DNA of 64,000 nt, from positions 806,001-870,000 of the forward strand of contig NZ_JAPDIA010000007.1 in NCBI RefSeq assembly GCF_029525575.1, in the 5' to 3' direction. The position numbers and the translations under genes are program-made. Source of the stretch: Cohnella rhizosphaerae. GTDB taxonomy: Bacteria > Bacillota > Bacilli > Paenibacillales > Paenibacillaceae. Shown one piece after another: positions 1 through 9,386 of the stretch (positions within the stretch are counted from its first letter, which is position 1; each line of letters starts with the position of its first letter). The notes under the pieces are model-generated. The model made no database searches. It saw only the letters and a program-made list of their open reading frames with translations, and had not been told where the DNA came from.

Positions 1-1639
1 CGCCGGGCTCGTCTACGTCGACCGTCAGGACCGATACGAGCAGCACGGCGCCGACCCAAAGCGACAGCGTGGTGAAAAAGGGAGACATCGCGGACCCGTA
101 ATTGGGGATCGGGTAGAGCTTGTTTTCCTTGAGCAGGACGGGTGCCGCGAAAAACGCGCTTTCCTTTTGCGCGTTATGGCGCAGCAGCTTGATGATGTCC
201 GCGAGGTTGTTGTCCTTCTCGAACGCGCGGATCTTGTCCGCGATCTCGCCGATCTTGCGCTGCGCCGCCGGCAGCTCCGCCTTCGCCTTGGCCAGCTCCG
301 CTCCGCCCAAGGTCAGCGCCGATGCCGCGTCCGCGAGCACGCGCTTCGCGTCGGGCATCGCGGCCGACGCATCCTGGAGCACGGCCTGCGCCTTGTCGGC
401 GGCGTCCGCGGCTTTGCCGAGCGCCGCGTCGATGCGCGGCGCGATCTCGCCGTCGTAGGCGCCGAGCAGCTCGCCCAGACGCGTCTCTCCCTCGCCGGCC
501 AGCGCATTCAGCCGGCCTGCCAGCGCCTCCGCGGGCGCTTCGCCGCGCCCGGCCGCTTCCGCGATGCCTTCGAGCAGCTTCGCCTGCTCGAGCATGCCGG
601 CTTGCGCCTGCTTCAGCTTGGCTGCCGGCGCGGACAGCGCCGACGCGCCCGACATGGCGTCCAGCTGCTCGAGCAGGCCGCCGAGACGCCCGGCGACGTC
701 CGCGCCGGTCCGCAGCCGCTTCGCCGCACCGGTCGCCGCCGTCGCGGCCGCATCCAGGTCCGGGTTCGCGGCCTGAAGCAGCGCCGTCGCCGAGCGGGCC
801 GCGCCCGCAAGCTGCTGCAGGCTCAGCAGATCCTGCTTGATCTGCGGCCCCATTTGCGCCAGCGCCGCGCGGCTTTGAGCGAGCAGGGCGCCGGTTTTCT
901 CCGCCAACGTCTGACCTTCCGTGGCAAGCGCGGCCACGTCGGGCAGGCGTTTTTGCGCTTGGGCCACGACGCCGCTCGCGAGCCCGACGTCGCGCTGCGC
1001 CGTATCCGCGGCGGCATTGATCTCGGGGAAGGCCGCCTCAAGCTTGAACAGCAGCGCCTTCACCCTTTCGATCGACGGCAGGCTGGCTTCGAGCTCGCTT
1101 CCGGCTTCGTTGAACAAGCCGAACAAAATGCCGCTCGCCGTCTCGACGAAGCTCTGACTGACCTCCTGCACGATGCCGGTGGCGCCTTTCGAAGTGATTT
1201 TCGGCGCAATCGCGTTGATTTTCTCGTTGACGTAATAGTCCAGCGTCGCGGGCGACGGCTCCGAGGCCAGAATGGTGGCCAGGCTCGCGGAGAAATTGTC
1301 CGGAATGACGATCGCCGCGTAGTAGTCGCCGTGCTTCACGCCCCGCATCGCCTCGGCCCGGCCTGCGAACGTCCATCCGACGCTCGGGTTGTCCGCCAGC
1401 TTGGCGGCGATCTCCTTGCCGACGTTGACGGGTGTGCCGCGGATCGTCGTGCCCTTGTCTTCGTTCGCGACCGCGATCGCGATGCCGCCGGTCTGCGCAT
1501 ACGGGTCCCAGGACGCTTCGATGTTGAACCAGGCGTAGAGGGAGGGCAAGCCGACGAGTCCGAGGAGGATGACCGCGGCCGCCGGATTCGTGAACGCGCG
1601 GCGGAGATCGCGGAGATAGATGGAAAAGACGGGTTTCAT
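1..1639 (-). CDS. YhgE/Pip-family membrane protein (3' end beyond window)
   Basis: The protein starts at ATG 1637-1639 (MKPVFSIYLRDLRRAFTNPA) behind a GGAGAATTC ribosome site and stays open for about 546 codons to the window edge, so its C-terminus is missing. One membrane helix lies near residues 15-35. A long extracytoplasmic region follows, with an Ala/Leu-rich heptad coiled coil, and a second membrane segment (LWVGAVLLVSV) begins at the window edge. This order of helix, coiled-coil ectodomain and C-terminal ABC-2-like membrane block is that of YhgE/Pip proteins (phage-infection protein, type VII secretion EsaA-like). Substrate and role are not established for the family. Antisense reading frames across it are GC-rich shadows. 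Confidence 0.88.
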   Translation of the reverse strand, partial: MKPVFSIYLRDLRRAFTNPAAAVILLGLVGLPSLYAWFNIEASWDPYAQTGGIAIAVANEDKGTTIRGTPVNVGKEIAAKLADNPSVGWTFAGRAEAMRGVKHGDYYAAIVIPDNFSASLATILASEPSPATLDYYVNEKINAIAPKITSKGATGIVQEVSQSFVETASGILFGLFNEAGSELEASLPSIERVKALLFKLEAAFPEINAAADTAQRDVGLASGVVAQAQKRLPDVAALATEGQTLAEKTGALLAQSRAALAQMGPQIKQDLLSLQQLAGAARSATALLQAANPDLDAAATAATGAAKRLRTGADVAGRLGGLLEQLDAMSGASALSAPAAKLKQAQAGMLEQAKLLEGIAEAAGRGEAPAEALAGRLNALAGEGETRLGELLGAYDGEIAPRIDAALGKAADAADKAQAVLQDASAAMPDAKRVLADAASALTLGGAELAKAKAELPAAQRKIGEIADKIRAFEKDNNLADIIKLLRHNAQKESAFFAAPVLLKENKLYPIPNYGSAMSPFFTTLSLWVGAVLLVSVLTVDVDEPG

Positions 1640-1838
1640 GCGCGAATTCTCCTTTCCGGCAAACAAGTACTAATATTCCTATCCGGCACGCCTGTCATCC
1701 GTCATCCGGAAGCGAATCGTTTATGCCGTATACGCGCAAGATCCGGGCGATTCCCGATCTCGTGGAGGAGGCCGTGCTGCGACGCGCTTGCCGAATGCGG
1801 TACAATGAAGGCAAGAGACGGCGGAGGAGCTGCGGGTC

Positions 1839-3858
1839 ATGACAGCAAGAACGATAGAAAAGCAAGCCGGCGGCCGACGCAATATCGGCATCTTCGCGCA
1901 TGTCGACGCAGGCAAGACGACGACGACCGAGCAGATGCTGTTCGCGAGCGGCCGCATTCGCGCGGCGGGCAGCGTGGACGACGGAACGGCGCAGACGGAT
2001 TCGCTGGAGGTCGAACGGGCGCGCGGCATCTCGGTCCGCGCCGCGGTTACGCGCTTCGCCTGGCGGGGCATCGACGTGAATCTGGTGGATACGCCGGGAC
2101 ATGTCGATTTTTTGGCGGAGGTCGAGCGCGCGCTGCGGGTGATGGACGGAGCGATCTTGATCGTGTCGGCCGCCGAAGGCGTCCAGGCGCAGACCGAAGT
2201 CGTCTGGCAAGCGCTGCGGGAGATGAAGCTGCCGACGATTCTGTACGTCAACAAGATGGACAGGGTGGGTGCAGATCCGGAGGGCGTGCTTCGCCAGATC
2301 AGGCGGCTGCTGTCGCCGGCGGCGGTGCCGGTTCAGGCTCCCGTCGGCGCCGAGGACCGTTTCGCCGGAGCGGTCGATCTGCGGGCGACGGCGGGCGGCG
2401 ACGGCGAGGGCTCCGAATGGGCCGAAACGTTCGGCCGACTGCTGGCGGAGGCGGCCGCGGAACGCGACGAGGCGCTGCTCCTGCGTTACTTGGAGGAAGG
2501 GAGCTTGCCCGCCGAGGATATGAAGGCTTCTTTAGGCGAGGGGGGCCCGCCGCGGCGAACTGTTCCCCGTGCTGTTCGGGGCGTCGGCGCGGGGCATCGG
2601 CGTGCGGGAGCTGATGGACGCGATGGTCGAGCTGCTGCCGCTGCCCGCGGGCGATCCCGCGGGAGACGTATCCGGCGTTGTGTTCAAGCTCGAACGGGAT
2701 CCCGTCATGGGGCGAATCGCTTATGTACGTCTCTACGGCGGGACGATCGCGAACCGCGACGTCATACCGGGCGGCGCCGAGGGGACAAGCGACAAGATCA
2801 CGCAGATCCGCAAGGCGGACGGCAAACGCTGGGAGGACGTCGGCGTGCTGGAAGCCGGAGATATCGCGGCCGTATGCGGCTGGGGCCGGGCCAGGATCGG
2901 GGATGTCGTCGGCTCGGCCGAAGGCGTGCCCGGCGTGCGGCAGCTCGCGGTGCCGCTGCTGACGGTGCAGGCGTTCTGGCGATCCGAGGCGGAGTATCCC
3001 GCCGTGGTCGCGGCCTGCCAGGAGCTGGCGGACGAGGATCCCGCGCTCGCGCTCCAGTGGATGCAGGACGAGCGCGAGCTGCACCTGAAGGTGATGGGGC
3101 CGATCCAGACGGAGGTGCTGGCCAGCGTGCTGCAGAGCCGGTTCGGCCTGACGGTGACGTTCGGCCCGCCGTCCGTTATTTATAAGGAAACGCCCGCCAG
3201 CGCAGGAGAGGGCTATGTCGCGTACTTGGCGCCCAAGCCGTGCTGGGCGATCCTGCGCTTCCTCGTCGAGCCGCTTCCACGCGGCAGCGGGCTCGTCTAT
3301 GAATCGAAGGAGCGCGGCGAGCGTCTGGCGGACAGCTATCAGAACGAAGTGGCCCGGCGCGTGCCCGAAGCGCTGCGCCAAGGCTTGCTGGGTTGGGAGG
3401 TAACGGATCTCAAGGTGACGCTGGTCGAGGGAGAGCACCATGTCTGGCACACGCACCCGCTCGACTTCGTCATCGCGACGCCGATGGGCATTATGGACGG
3501 CCTGGCGCGCACGGGCACGCGGCTGCTCGAGCCCGTGCTCAAGTTCAAGCTGTCCGTCCCCGCGGAATTCGCCGGCAAGCTGATGAACGAGCTCCTGCTG
3601 ATGCGGGCGGACATCGGAGCGCCCGTCCCTGCCGGCGAGCGGATGGAGATCGAAGGCCGCCTGCCCGTGGCCGACTCGCTGGATTTCCCGGCGCGGCTCG
3701 GTTCGATGACCAAGGGACGCGGCGTGTTGTCCGCTTCGTTCGCGGGCTATCAGGAGGCGCCGGCCGGCGTGGCGGCCGAGCGCAAGCGCTCTGGCGTGAA
3801 CCCGCTGGACCAGGCCAGGTTCATCCTGGCGGCGCGCAGCGCGCTGAGCGCGACTTAA
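1839..3858 (+). CDS. TetM/TetO-family ribosomal protection GTPase (frameshifted)
   Basis: This is an EF-G-like translational GTPase of the family that removes tetracycline from the ribosome. The start at 1839 follows GGAGGAG. G1 (AHVDAGKTTTTEQ), G2-like RGISV, G3 (DTPGH) and G4 (NKMD) are all visible. The frame breaks at the six-G run 2540-2545. Removing one G joins GEGARRGELFPVLFGAS to the downstream frame, which continues through domains II-V to TAA 3856-3858, giving about 672 aa (TetM is about 640). A TACAAT -10-like hexamer lies at 1801-1806. Bacilli often carry chromosomal homologues of this family whose resistance role is untested, so the family is clear but a resistance phenotype is inference. 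Confidence 0.85.
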
Positions 3859-3974
3859 GCGCGTTCAGCAAGTTCAGGCGTTTGTGAAGTGGAGCGGCGG
3901 AAGCGGTTGGCGCGAATATCATGGGCGGAAAAGGGCCGGAGCGTGGCTCGCCTAGCTTGCGCTGGCTGCGCAGG

Positions 3975-4445
3975 CTAGAACCAGCCGCGTTTGGAGCGGT
4001 ACGTACGCACGCGGGATAGCGTGGCCGGCGCGTCCTCCGGATGCGAGGCGCCTGCCTTCGGCTTCTCGCCCTCCCCGGCGCGTCCCGCAACGGCCGGGGA
4101 GGAGGGCGGCGTCTGTCGCGCCGGCTGTTCGCCGAGCTGCTGCTCCAGGCGGGCCACGCGGCTCCGCAGCTCGATCAGCTCCCGTTGAAGGCTTGCGACC
4201 GTTCGTTCCCAGTGGCCGAGCACCATCTGCAGATCGTCGGGCCGGCCTTCTTCGGCGCGCGCGCCTTCGGACGCGGCGGCTGTCGGCGATGACGTCGTTG
4301 TTTGGGGCGAGCTCGGCGCATCGGGCGCGGTCTCCGGCTCCGGGTCGTTGCGATCCCGAGCGCGGTCGGACTGCTTGCGGACTGCGCCGAGCAAGCCTGC
4401 CAGTTCCTCCTTGGACAGCCCGGACGGTTGCTCCGGCATGGTCAT
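3975..4445 (-). CDS. Small coiled-coil protein of unknown function
   Basis: The predicted product is 156 aa and starts at ATG 4443-4445 with GGGAGG about 10 nt upstream. An N-terminal segment rich in charged residues is followed by a Pro/Ser/Thr-rich linker. A leucine-heptad helix then runs from about residue 75 to 105 (LQRELIELRSRVARLEQQLG), followed by a disordered stretch and a basic tail (RVRTYRSKRGWF). There is no signal peptide or membrane helix. I do not recognise the family. The coiled coil suggests an oligomeric cytoplasmic protein. It is convergent with the GTPase gene, with 116 bp between them that contain a CTAGC...GCTAG hairpin at about 3952-3976. Confidence 0.6.
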   Translation of the reverse strand: MTMPEQPSGLSKEELAGLLGAVRKQSDRARDRNDPEPETAPDAPSSPQTTTSSPTAAASEGARAEEGRPDDLQMVLGHWERTVASLQRELIELRSRVARLEQQLGEQPARQTPPSSPAVAGRAGEGEKPKAGASHPEDAPATLSRVRTYRSKRGWF

Positions 4446-4555
4446 CGATCTCCATCCTCCCGACTCCGCTCCGTTCGTTCCGATACCGCGGGTCTTTTTC
4501 CATTTTACAACAAAAGGACGGGCGGACCTAATTATAAGACGGATGGGAAAGCGAT

Positions 4556-4585
4556 TTGAAGCGAAGGCGCGCCGCGGGTTATGAT
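4556..4585 (+). promoter_or_regulatory. Sigma-A-like promoter of the nitroreductase
   Basis: TTGAAG at 4556-4561 and TATGAT at 4580-4585 are separated by 18 bp. The expected transcript would begin near 4592, which fits a start codon at 4604 or 4646. Confidence 0.45.
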
Positions 4586-4645
4586 CAAGGTGGCCTAAAT
4601 AACATGGATTCCATCGCATGGAACGCAAAGGAGCATATCGCACAT

Positions 4646-5221
4646 ATGGAACTAATGGAAGCGATTAAAGGACGCCGCAGCATCGGCAAAGTAAAAGACG
4701 AGCCCGTCGCTCGCGAATTGATCGAGCAAGTCATCGAGGCGGCGACCTGGGCGCCCAGCCATCATAAGACCGAACCTTGGCGATTCGTCGTGATGAGCGG
4801 CGAAGGCAGACGCGCGCTCGGCCGCGCTTATGCGGCGATGGCCGAGTCCGCGGTCGCGGGCATGAACGAGCAAGACCGCGCGGACCGCCTCGCGCGCGAG
4901 GAAGCCAAAGCGCTTCGCTCGCCCGTCGTCATCGTCGCCGTGAGCTCGCCGGCCGTCGACCATCCCCGCGCGGTGCTGTGGGAGGAGCGGGCGGCCGCGC
5001 ACGCCGCCGTGCAAAATCTTTTGCTGGCCGCGCATGCTGCCGGCCTGGGCGCCGTGTGGCGTACCGGCGACGGCCTCGGGAATCCCGAGATGGCGAAGAC
5101 GTTCGAGCTGACGGGGAACGAGGAGATCGTCGGCTTCGTTTATGTGGGCTACCCGGACATGGCGGCGCCTGCCGCAGCCCGGATTTCTGTGGCGGACAAG
5201 ACGCGCTGGATCGAGGCATAA
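4646..5221 (+). CDS. YdjA-like nitroreductase-family flavoprotein
   Basis: The enzyme is probably FMN- and NAD(P)H-dependent. The sequence shows the usual order MEAIKGRRSIGKVKDEPV near the N-terminus, the flavin-contact segment ATWAPSHHKTEPWRFVV, and the C-terminal GLGAVWRTGD and FVYVGYPD blocks. At about 191 aa it matches the short YdjA/TdsD-like branch. I chose ATG 4646 because AAAGGAG sits 12 nt upstream. An in-frame ATG at 4604 would add 14 residues. The substrate cannot be deduced. It appears monocistronic, with an inverted repeat (AGGTGCGCG/CGCGCACCT) just after the stop. Confidence 0.85.
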   Translation: MELMEAIKGRRSIGKVKDEPVARELIEQVIEAATWAPSHHKTEPWRFVVMSGEGRRALGRAYAAMAESAVAGMNEQDRADRLAREEAKALRSPVVIVAVSSPAVDHPRAVLWEERAAAHAAVQNLLLAAHAAGLGAVWRTGDGLGNPEMAKTFELTGNEEIVGFVYVGYPDMAAPAAARISVADKTRWIEA

Positions 5222-5313
5222 CTCGATGAACAGGTGCGCGGCCGACATGTATGTTTATTCGGGCGCGCGCGCACCTTAAAGCTGTAAGCCCTTATTTTAT
5301 ATTTGGAAACGTC

Positions 5314-5381
5314 CGAGCCGAGCGCCCCCCTGCCGCGCGCGCTCGGCTCGCCGACGCCGGTCTCGTCTCTTCGGAGACGAG
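5314..5381 (+). promoter_or_regulatory. Two GC-rich hairpins in the leader of the hydrolase gene
   Basis: A perfect 11-bp stem (5314-5324 with 5340-5350) is followed by a perfect 8-bp stem with a TTCG tetraloop (5362-5369 with 5374-5381). Both lie in the 214-bp gap before the hydrolase. Neither is followed by a T tract, so they are not ordinary terminators. Their role is unknown. Confidence 0.5.
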
Positions 5382-5435
5382 GCTCTATTTATCTGGCCCG
5401 CTATATCCGCAACCGGAAAGGAGCCGTGCGCCCGC

Positions 5436-6413
5436 ATGAACCATGTCGTTCTCTGGTCCGTCGCCGCCGTCTGCGCCGTGCTCGCGCTGACGCTGGCACT
5501 GGTTTGCTTGTACCTTTATCGGGTGGCCATCGCGCGCAACAGCAAAGCGTTCCTGGGCGCGGATCCCAGCCTGCCCGAAAACGAAGCGTCCAGCTGGCAT
5601 TCCGCTGCCGCCTGGTACGGCAGCCAGCCGTTCGAGCTGGTCGAGATCGCTTCGTTCGACGGGCTCCGCCTGCGCGGGCATTACCTGCCCGCGGACGTGC
5701 CGTCCCATCGCGCCGTCGTCCTGGCGCACGGCTACAACGGCCAGGGCGAGGACATGGCCGCCTTCGCGCGCGAGTACCATGCGGCGGGCTACCACGTCCT
5801 CATGCCGGACGCCCGCGGACACGGGCACAGCGAAGGCCGCTATATCGGCTTCGGCTGGCACGAGCGCAAAGACTACGCGCGCTGGATCGACGAGCTCGTG
5901 CGGCGGATGGGCCCGGACGCGCAGATCGTGCTGCACGGCATCTCCATGGGCGGCGCGACGGTGCTGATGACGAGCGGCGAATCGCTGCCGCCTCAGGTCA
6001 AGTGCATCGTCTCCGACTGCGCGTACAGCTCCGTCAGGGAGATCCTCGCGTATCAGCTGCGGCGCATGTACAAGCTGCCTCCGTTTCCTCTTCTGCCGCT
6101 CACCAGCCTGGTCTGCCGGCTCCGCGCAGGTTACTTTTTCGGCGAAGGGTCGGTCGTGCGGCAGGTGTCAAAGGCCGAACGACCGATCCTGTTCATCCAC
6201 GGCGGGAGCGACAGCTTCGTGCCGACGGCGATGGTCCACAAGCTGCACGAAGCCGCCGCGACGGCGGACAAGCCGCTGCTGATCGTGCCTGGCGCGCAGC
6301 ACGGTACCGCGTATACGACCGACCCGGAGGCTTATAAAGGCGAGGTGCTCTCGTTTCTCGCGCGGAACCTGAGCCCCGAGACCGTACGGATGACGTCTCC
6401 CCGAGAAGCTTAG
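5436..6413 (+). CDS. Membrane-anchored alpha/beta hydrolase
   Basis: This 325-aa serine hydrolase has an N-terminal membrane helix (about residues 5-28) and a cap-less alpha/beta-hydrolase domain. Visible landmarks are the HGYNGQGEDM oxyanion region, PDARGHGHSEG, the nucleophile elbow GISMGG, the acid loop GGSDSFVP and the catalytic His in AQHGTAY. The arrangement matches the YqkD/BAAT-like hydrolases of Bacilli. AAAGGAG precedes the ATG. Its stop codon overlaps the end of the convergent gene by 4 bp. The substrate is unknown. Membrane tethering suggests it acts at or outside the membrane. Confidence 0.85.
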   Translation: MNHVVLWSVAAVCAVLALTLALVCLYLYRVAIARNSKAFLGADPSLPENEASSWHSAAAWYGSQPFELVEIASFDGLRLRGHYLPADVPSHRAVVLAHGYNGQGEDMAAFAREYHAAGYHVLMPDARGHGHSEGRYIGFGWHERKDYARWIDELVRRMGPDAQIVLHGISMGGATVLMTSGESLPPQVKCIVSDCAYSSVREILAYQLRRMYKLPPFPLLPLTSLVCRLRAGYFFGEGSVVRQVSKAERPILFIHGGSDSFVPTAMVHKLHEAAATADKPLLIVPGAQHGTAYTTDPEAYKGEVLSFLARNLSPETVRMTSPREA

Positions 6414-7264
6414 ACGTCGTATTCGAGCTGCCTGCGCGCCTGCGCGATGAATTCAAGCGGCGTGGACGTCTCCTCCGGACTGAACTCCACGGCGCCGATC
6501 TTCAGGATCAGCTCGACTTTGAGGCGGGTGCCGGCCGCCGTCTCGTTCAACTCCCTGGCGCGCTGCCGCAGTCTGTCGATGACGACGTTGGCGCCTTCGC
6601 GATCCGTGAACAGCAGCATGCCCCAGGTCGGATTGTCGGCGTTAAGCATGTATAGCGAATCGTTGGTCCGAATGCTGGTTTGGCTAAGCTGGCTTACGTT
6701 GTAGATCGTCTGGGTCATCTGGTCCCGGCTGATCATGCGCTTGATTTCGTCCCAATACTTGACGCTGACGACGAGCAGGGTGAGCGGCATTTTGTAGCGC
6801 TGGGACAGCGCCATGAATACCGTCGCGTCTTTCTGGAACGACAGGCTGTTTTTCAGGTCGGTATGCTCGTCCATGGTCGCGAGCGACTGATTCAGCTTTT
6901 GGAGCCGTGCGTTGTCCTCCTGCAGCCGCCGGTTCGCCATCGTGACCATCCAGGTGATGAGCGTCAGCATCGGCGTCAACAACAGCCAGACGTAGTTCTG
7001 GGCGCTGACCGTCGCCCCTTCGACGACCGTCCGGTACAGCGTGAACGTCCCGTAGCCGAAGATGAACAGGATATTCAGGATCAAGCCTGCGGTGACGTTG
7101 GTGAAGTAGGTGATGATCGCGATCAGAAAAGCGGCGTTCAAGAAGATGATGTTGTACATATAACGGTCCGGGTCGCCCGCCATGTAGACGATGGCGACGA
7201 AGGAGAAGATAAAAAGAAGCAAATAGGCGCCGTCCGACAACAGGCTGCTCTGGTCGCGTCTCAT
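6410..7264 (-). CDS. Membrane protein with degenerate GGDEF domain, YdaK-like
   Basis: The 284-aa protein is the last gene of the exopolysaccharide operon. Its ATG overlaps the stop of the BcsB-like gene (ATGA). About four membrane helices fill residues 10-108, then a short coiled coil, then a GGDEF-fold domain (about 125-284). The active-site motif has decayed to NADNP (208-212), so cyclase activity is not expected. The I-site RxxD survives as R199-TN-D202, exactly five residues before it, the canonical spacing. In B. subtilis YdaK such a domain is a c-di-GMP receptor controlling the ydaJKLMN polysaccharide operon; I infer the same role from motif and position. Confidence 0.82.
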   Translation of the reverse strand: MRRDQSSLLSDGAYLLLFIFSFVAIVYMAGDPDRYMYNIIFLNAAFLIAIITYFTNVTAGLILNILFIFGYGTFTLYRTVVEGATVSAQNYVWLLLTPMLTLITWMVTMANRRLQEDNARLQKLNQSLATMDEHTDLKNSLSFQKDATVFMALSQRYKMPLTLLVVSVKYWDEIKRMISRDQMTQTIYNVSQLSQTSIRTNDSLYMLNADNPTWGMLLFTDREGANVVIDRLRQRARELNETAAGTRLKVELILKIGAVEFSPEETSTPLEFIAQARRQLEYDV

Positions 7265-9370
7265 TTGACATCTCTCCTTTTCCGGCGGTGCTTGCGAATC
7301 AACAAAATCAGGGACAGCAGGACGAGCAGCAGCACGGAGACGGCCGCGACGGTAAAGGCGAGCACGTCGCCGCGATCCAGAATGTCGGCCACGGCGGAAG
7401 GCTGATCGGGCGCCGCTTCGATCTTGAAGCGGTAAGCGTGGATCTCTCCGTCCATGTCCGTCACGGCGCCGTCGCCGTAAACCTTCCAGAGCGTCGATTC
7501 GCTCGCGATAAGCTTGGAGGCCAGATACGCATACCGGGATTCGGCGCCTGTAACCGCCAGCAGCCCGTGTCCGGATTCGTAGGGAGAGACGATCAGCTGC
7601 AGCGATCCGATCCGCTTGCCGTATTCCTCGTCGATGCTCATCTTCTCGTTCGATACGAACCCGGTACCGGCGGCATCGTATTTAAAATAAAGGTTTTTGT
7701 TCGCGTCCCGGATGACCGGATTGTCCGCATAGGAGCCGATCGCGATGACGTTGCGGTCTTTAAGCTGGTCGGCGGTCACATCGGCGCCGAAGAAGCGGAC
7801 TTCGCCGGCGTTGCCTTCCGCGTATTGCCCGAGCAGGTTGAACAGGTTGCCGATCGTCCGGTACGTATTGCCGTCGCGGGTCTTCGGCAGCACGACGCCG
7901 ACTTGATTGTAGATGCCGTCCCGGAGGAACGGGTACGGATAGTTGTTGAACAGCAGCTCGGTGCGGTCCTTCGTATTCAGCTGCAGCATCGTGTCGGCGT
8001 CAATGAACGCCCACGGCATCTGATCCTGCGGCAACATGCAGGAGTCGTTTTTCAATTCTAGGTCGAATGCGGCCGTGATCGTGAAGTTGCCGGACAGATT
8101 CATGTTTTTCGGGATCGTCAGGTTCAGGCTGTCCCCGTCCGCGAGCGCCTCGGTCAGCTTCTTGCTGCCGATCGGCTTGCCGTTGACCAGAACGGTGACC
8201 AGCGACCGGTCGAAGTCCAGGTTTTTGGCGTACCGGAAACGCAGGCTCAGCTTGCTGGCTTCGGCGACCGAGCGATTGGCCGGCAGCGCAATGAAATAAT
8301 CTTTGGTCCGGTGGTTGACGCCCGTGATCTGGTCGCCTGCGTCAGTGAGACTGATCAGCTTCGTGATGCTTGGCGCGGGCGAAGCGACCTCCGTGTTTTC
8401 CGTCACTTCCTTGACGGGACCTGAGAGCTGCGCGAGCAGCGCGGCGTTGCCGATCAGCTTGCCCGCTTTGACGAGCAATTCGGCGTTGTCCGAGGTGACG
8501 ACCAGCGACGGCTGTCCGTTCGCGTCAACCAGCCGAATGACCGCCTTGTCGCCGAGCGAGGCATCGGGGATCAGCGCCCGGAGATTTGCCGGGAGCCGGT
8601 CGCGTTTGGCGACGGCCACGACCAGCTTTTTTGGCCGCGATCTCGCCGTCGTCGATGCCGTAGGCAAGCAGCGGAACGCCCTTCGCGCCGGCGCCGCCCG
8701 ATTTGGCCAGGCCCGAGAGCGCATAGACGGCCGCTTCGAGCTCCGAAGCATCGGCATCCTTGGGGACGGCGATCGCGTTGTCCTGCCGCGCAAGCGTGTC
8801 GAGCCCCGTGAACCGGACGGCGAAGTCCGAGATGGCGCTTGCGAGCGGCAGCGGCGTATAGCCGACGATGATGCCGGAGCTTTTGTAAATCTGGAGCCAT
8901 TTATCCGCTTGGTAGGTGGGCGTGCAGATTTGCACCTGCTCGTCCCCCGATGCGATATGGCCCTGAACCGTCAGCGTGTTCGTGCCCTCGATCAATGCCG
9001 AGACGGGGACTTCGACGACCATCCGCTGCCGGGCGCTCTCGCTCGCGACCGGACGGAACGACGTGACGGCGGTCCCGTTGACGCTGACCGTGACGCTGGA
9101 CAGCTTGTCCTGCGCCAGAGGCGAGGCCTTGTAGTCCAAGGCGACCTTGACCTGTCCGACCTTCCAATAGGCGGGCACCTGGAAAAACTGCTGCTTGTAC
9201 GAAACGTTGCCGTCCAGCGTGATATCCGTATCGGAGATCGGCGTCGTGTAGGACGTGGCGCCCGAATTGACGCCGGCATTGACGCCCGGCTCCGCGGCCA
9301 TGGCCGCATAGGGGGCCGAGGCGGCAGCGGCGAGGCACAGCAGCATGAACAATATGAGCCCTTTTTTCAC
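7261..9370 (-). CDS. BcsB/YdaN-like polysaccharide synthase accessory protein (frameshifted)
   Basis: The reconstructed product is about 702 aa. It begins at GTG 9368-9370 behind AGGAGGA and has a signal peptide (KKGLILFMLLCLAAAASAP). A large extracytoplasmic beta-rich region carries repeated carbohydrate-binding-like blocks (YWKVGQVKVALDYKASPL, LTVQGHIASGDEQ). One C-terminal membrane helix is followed by a basic tail (RKHRRKRRDVK). This is the layout of BcsB, which escorts the nascent glycan across the envelope and docks on the synthase. The frame breaks at the six-T run 8627-8632. Deleting one base restores AAKKLVVAVAKRD. It follows the glycosyltransferase by 16 bp and overlaps the GGDEF gene by 4 bp. 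Confidence 0.8.
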
Positions 9371-9386
9371 ACGGCTTCCTCCTCGC

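Noticed and set aside
167..2614. Long plus-strand open frame of about 800 codons
   Set aside because: It is antisense to the YhgE/Pip gene and then out of frame with the GTPase gene. It is rich in Arg/Gly/Ala, as expected of a shadow frame in GC-rich DNA, and has no family features.
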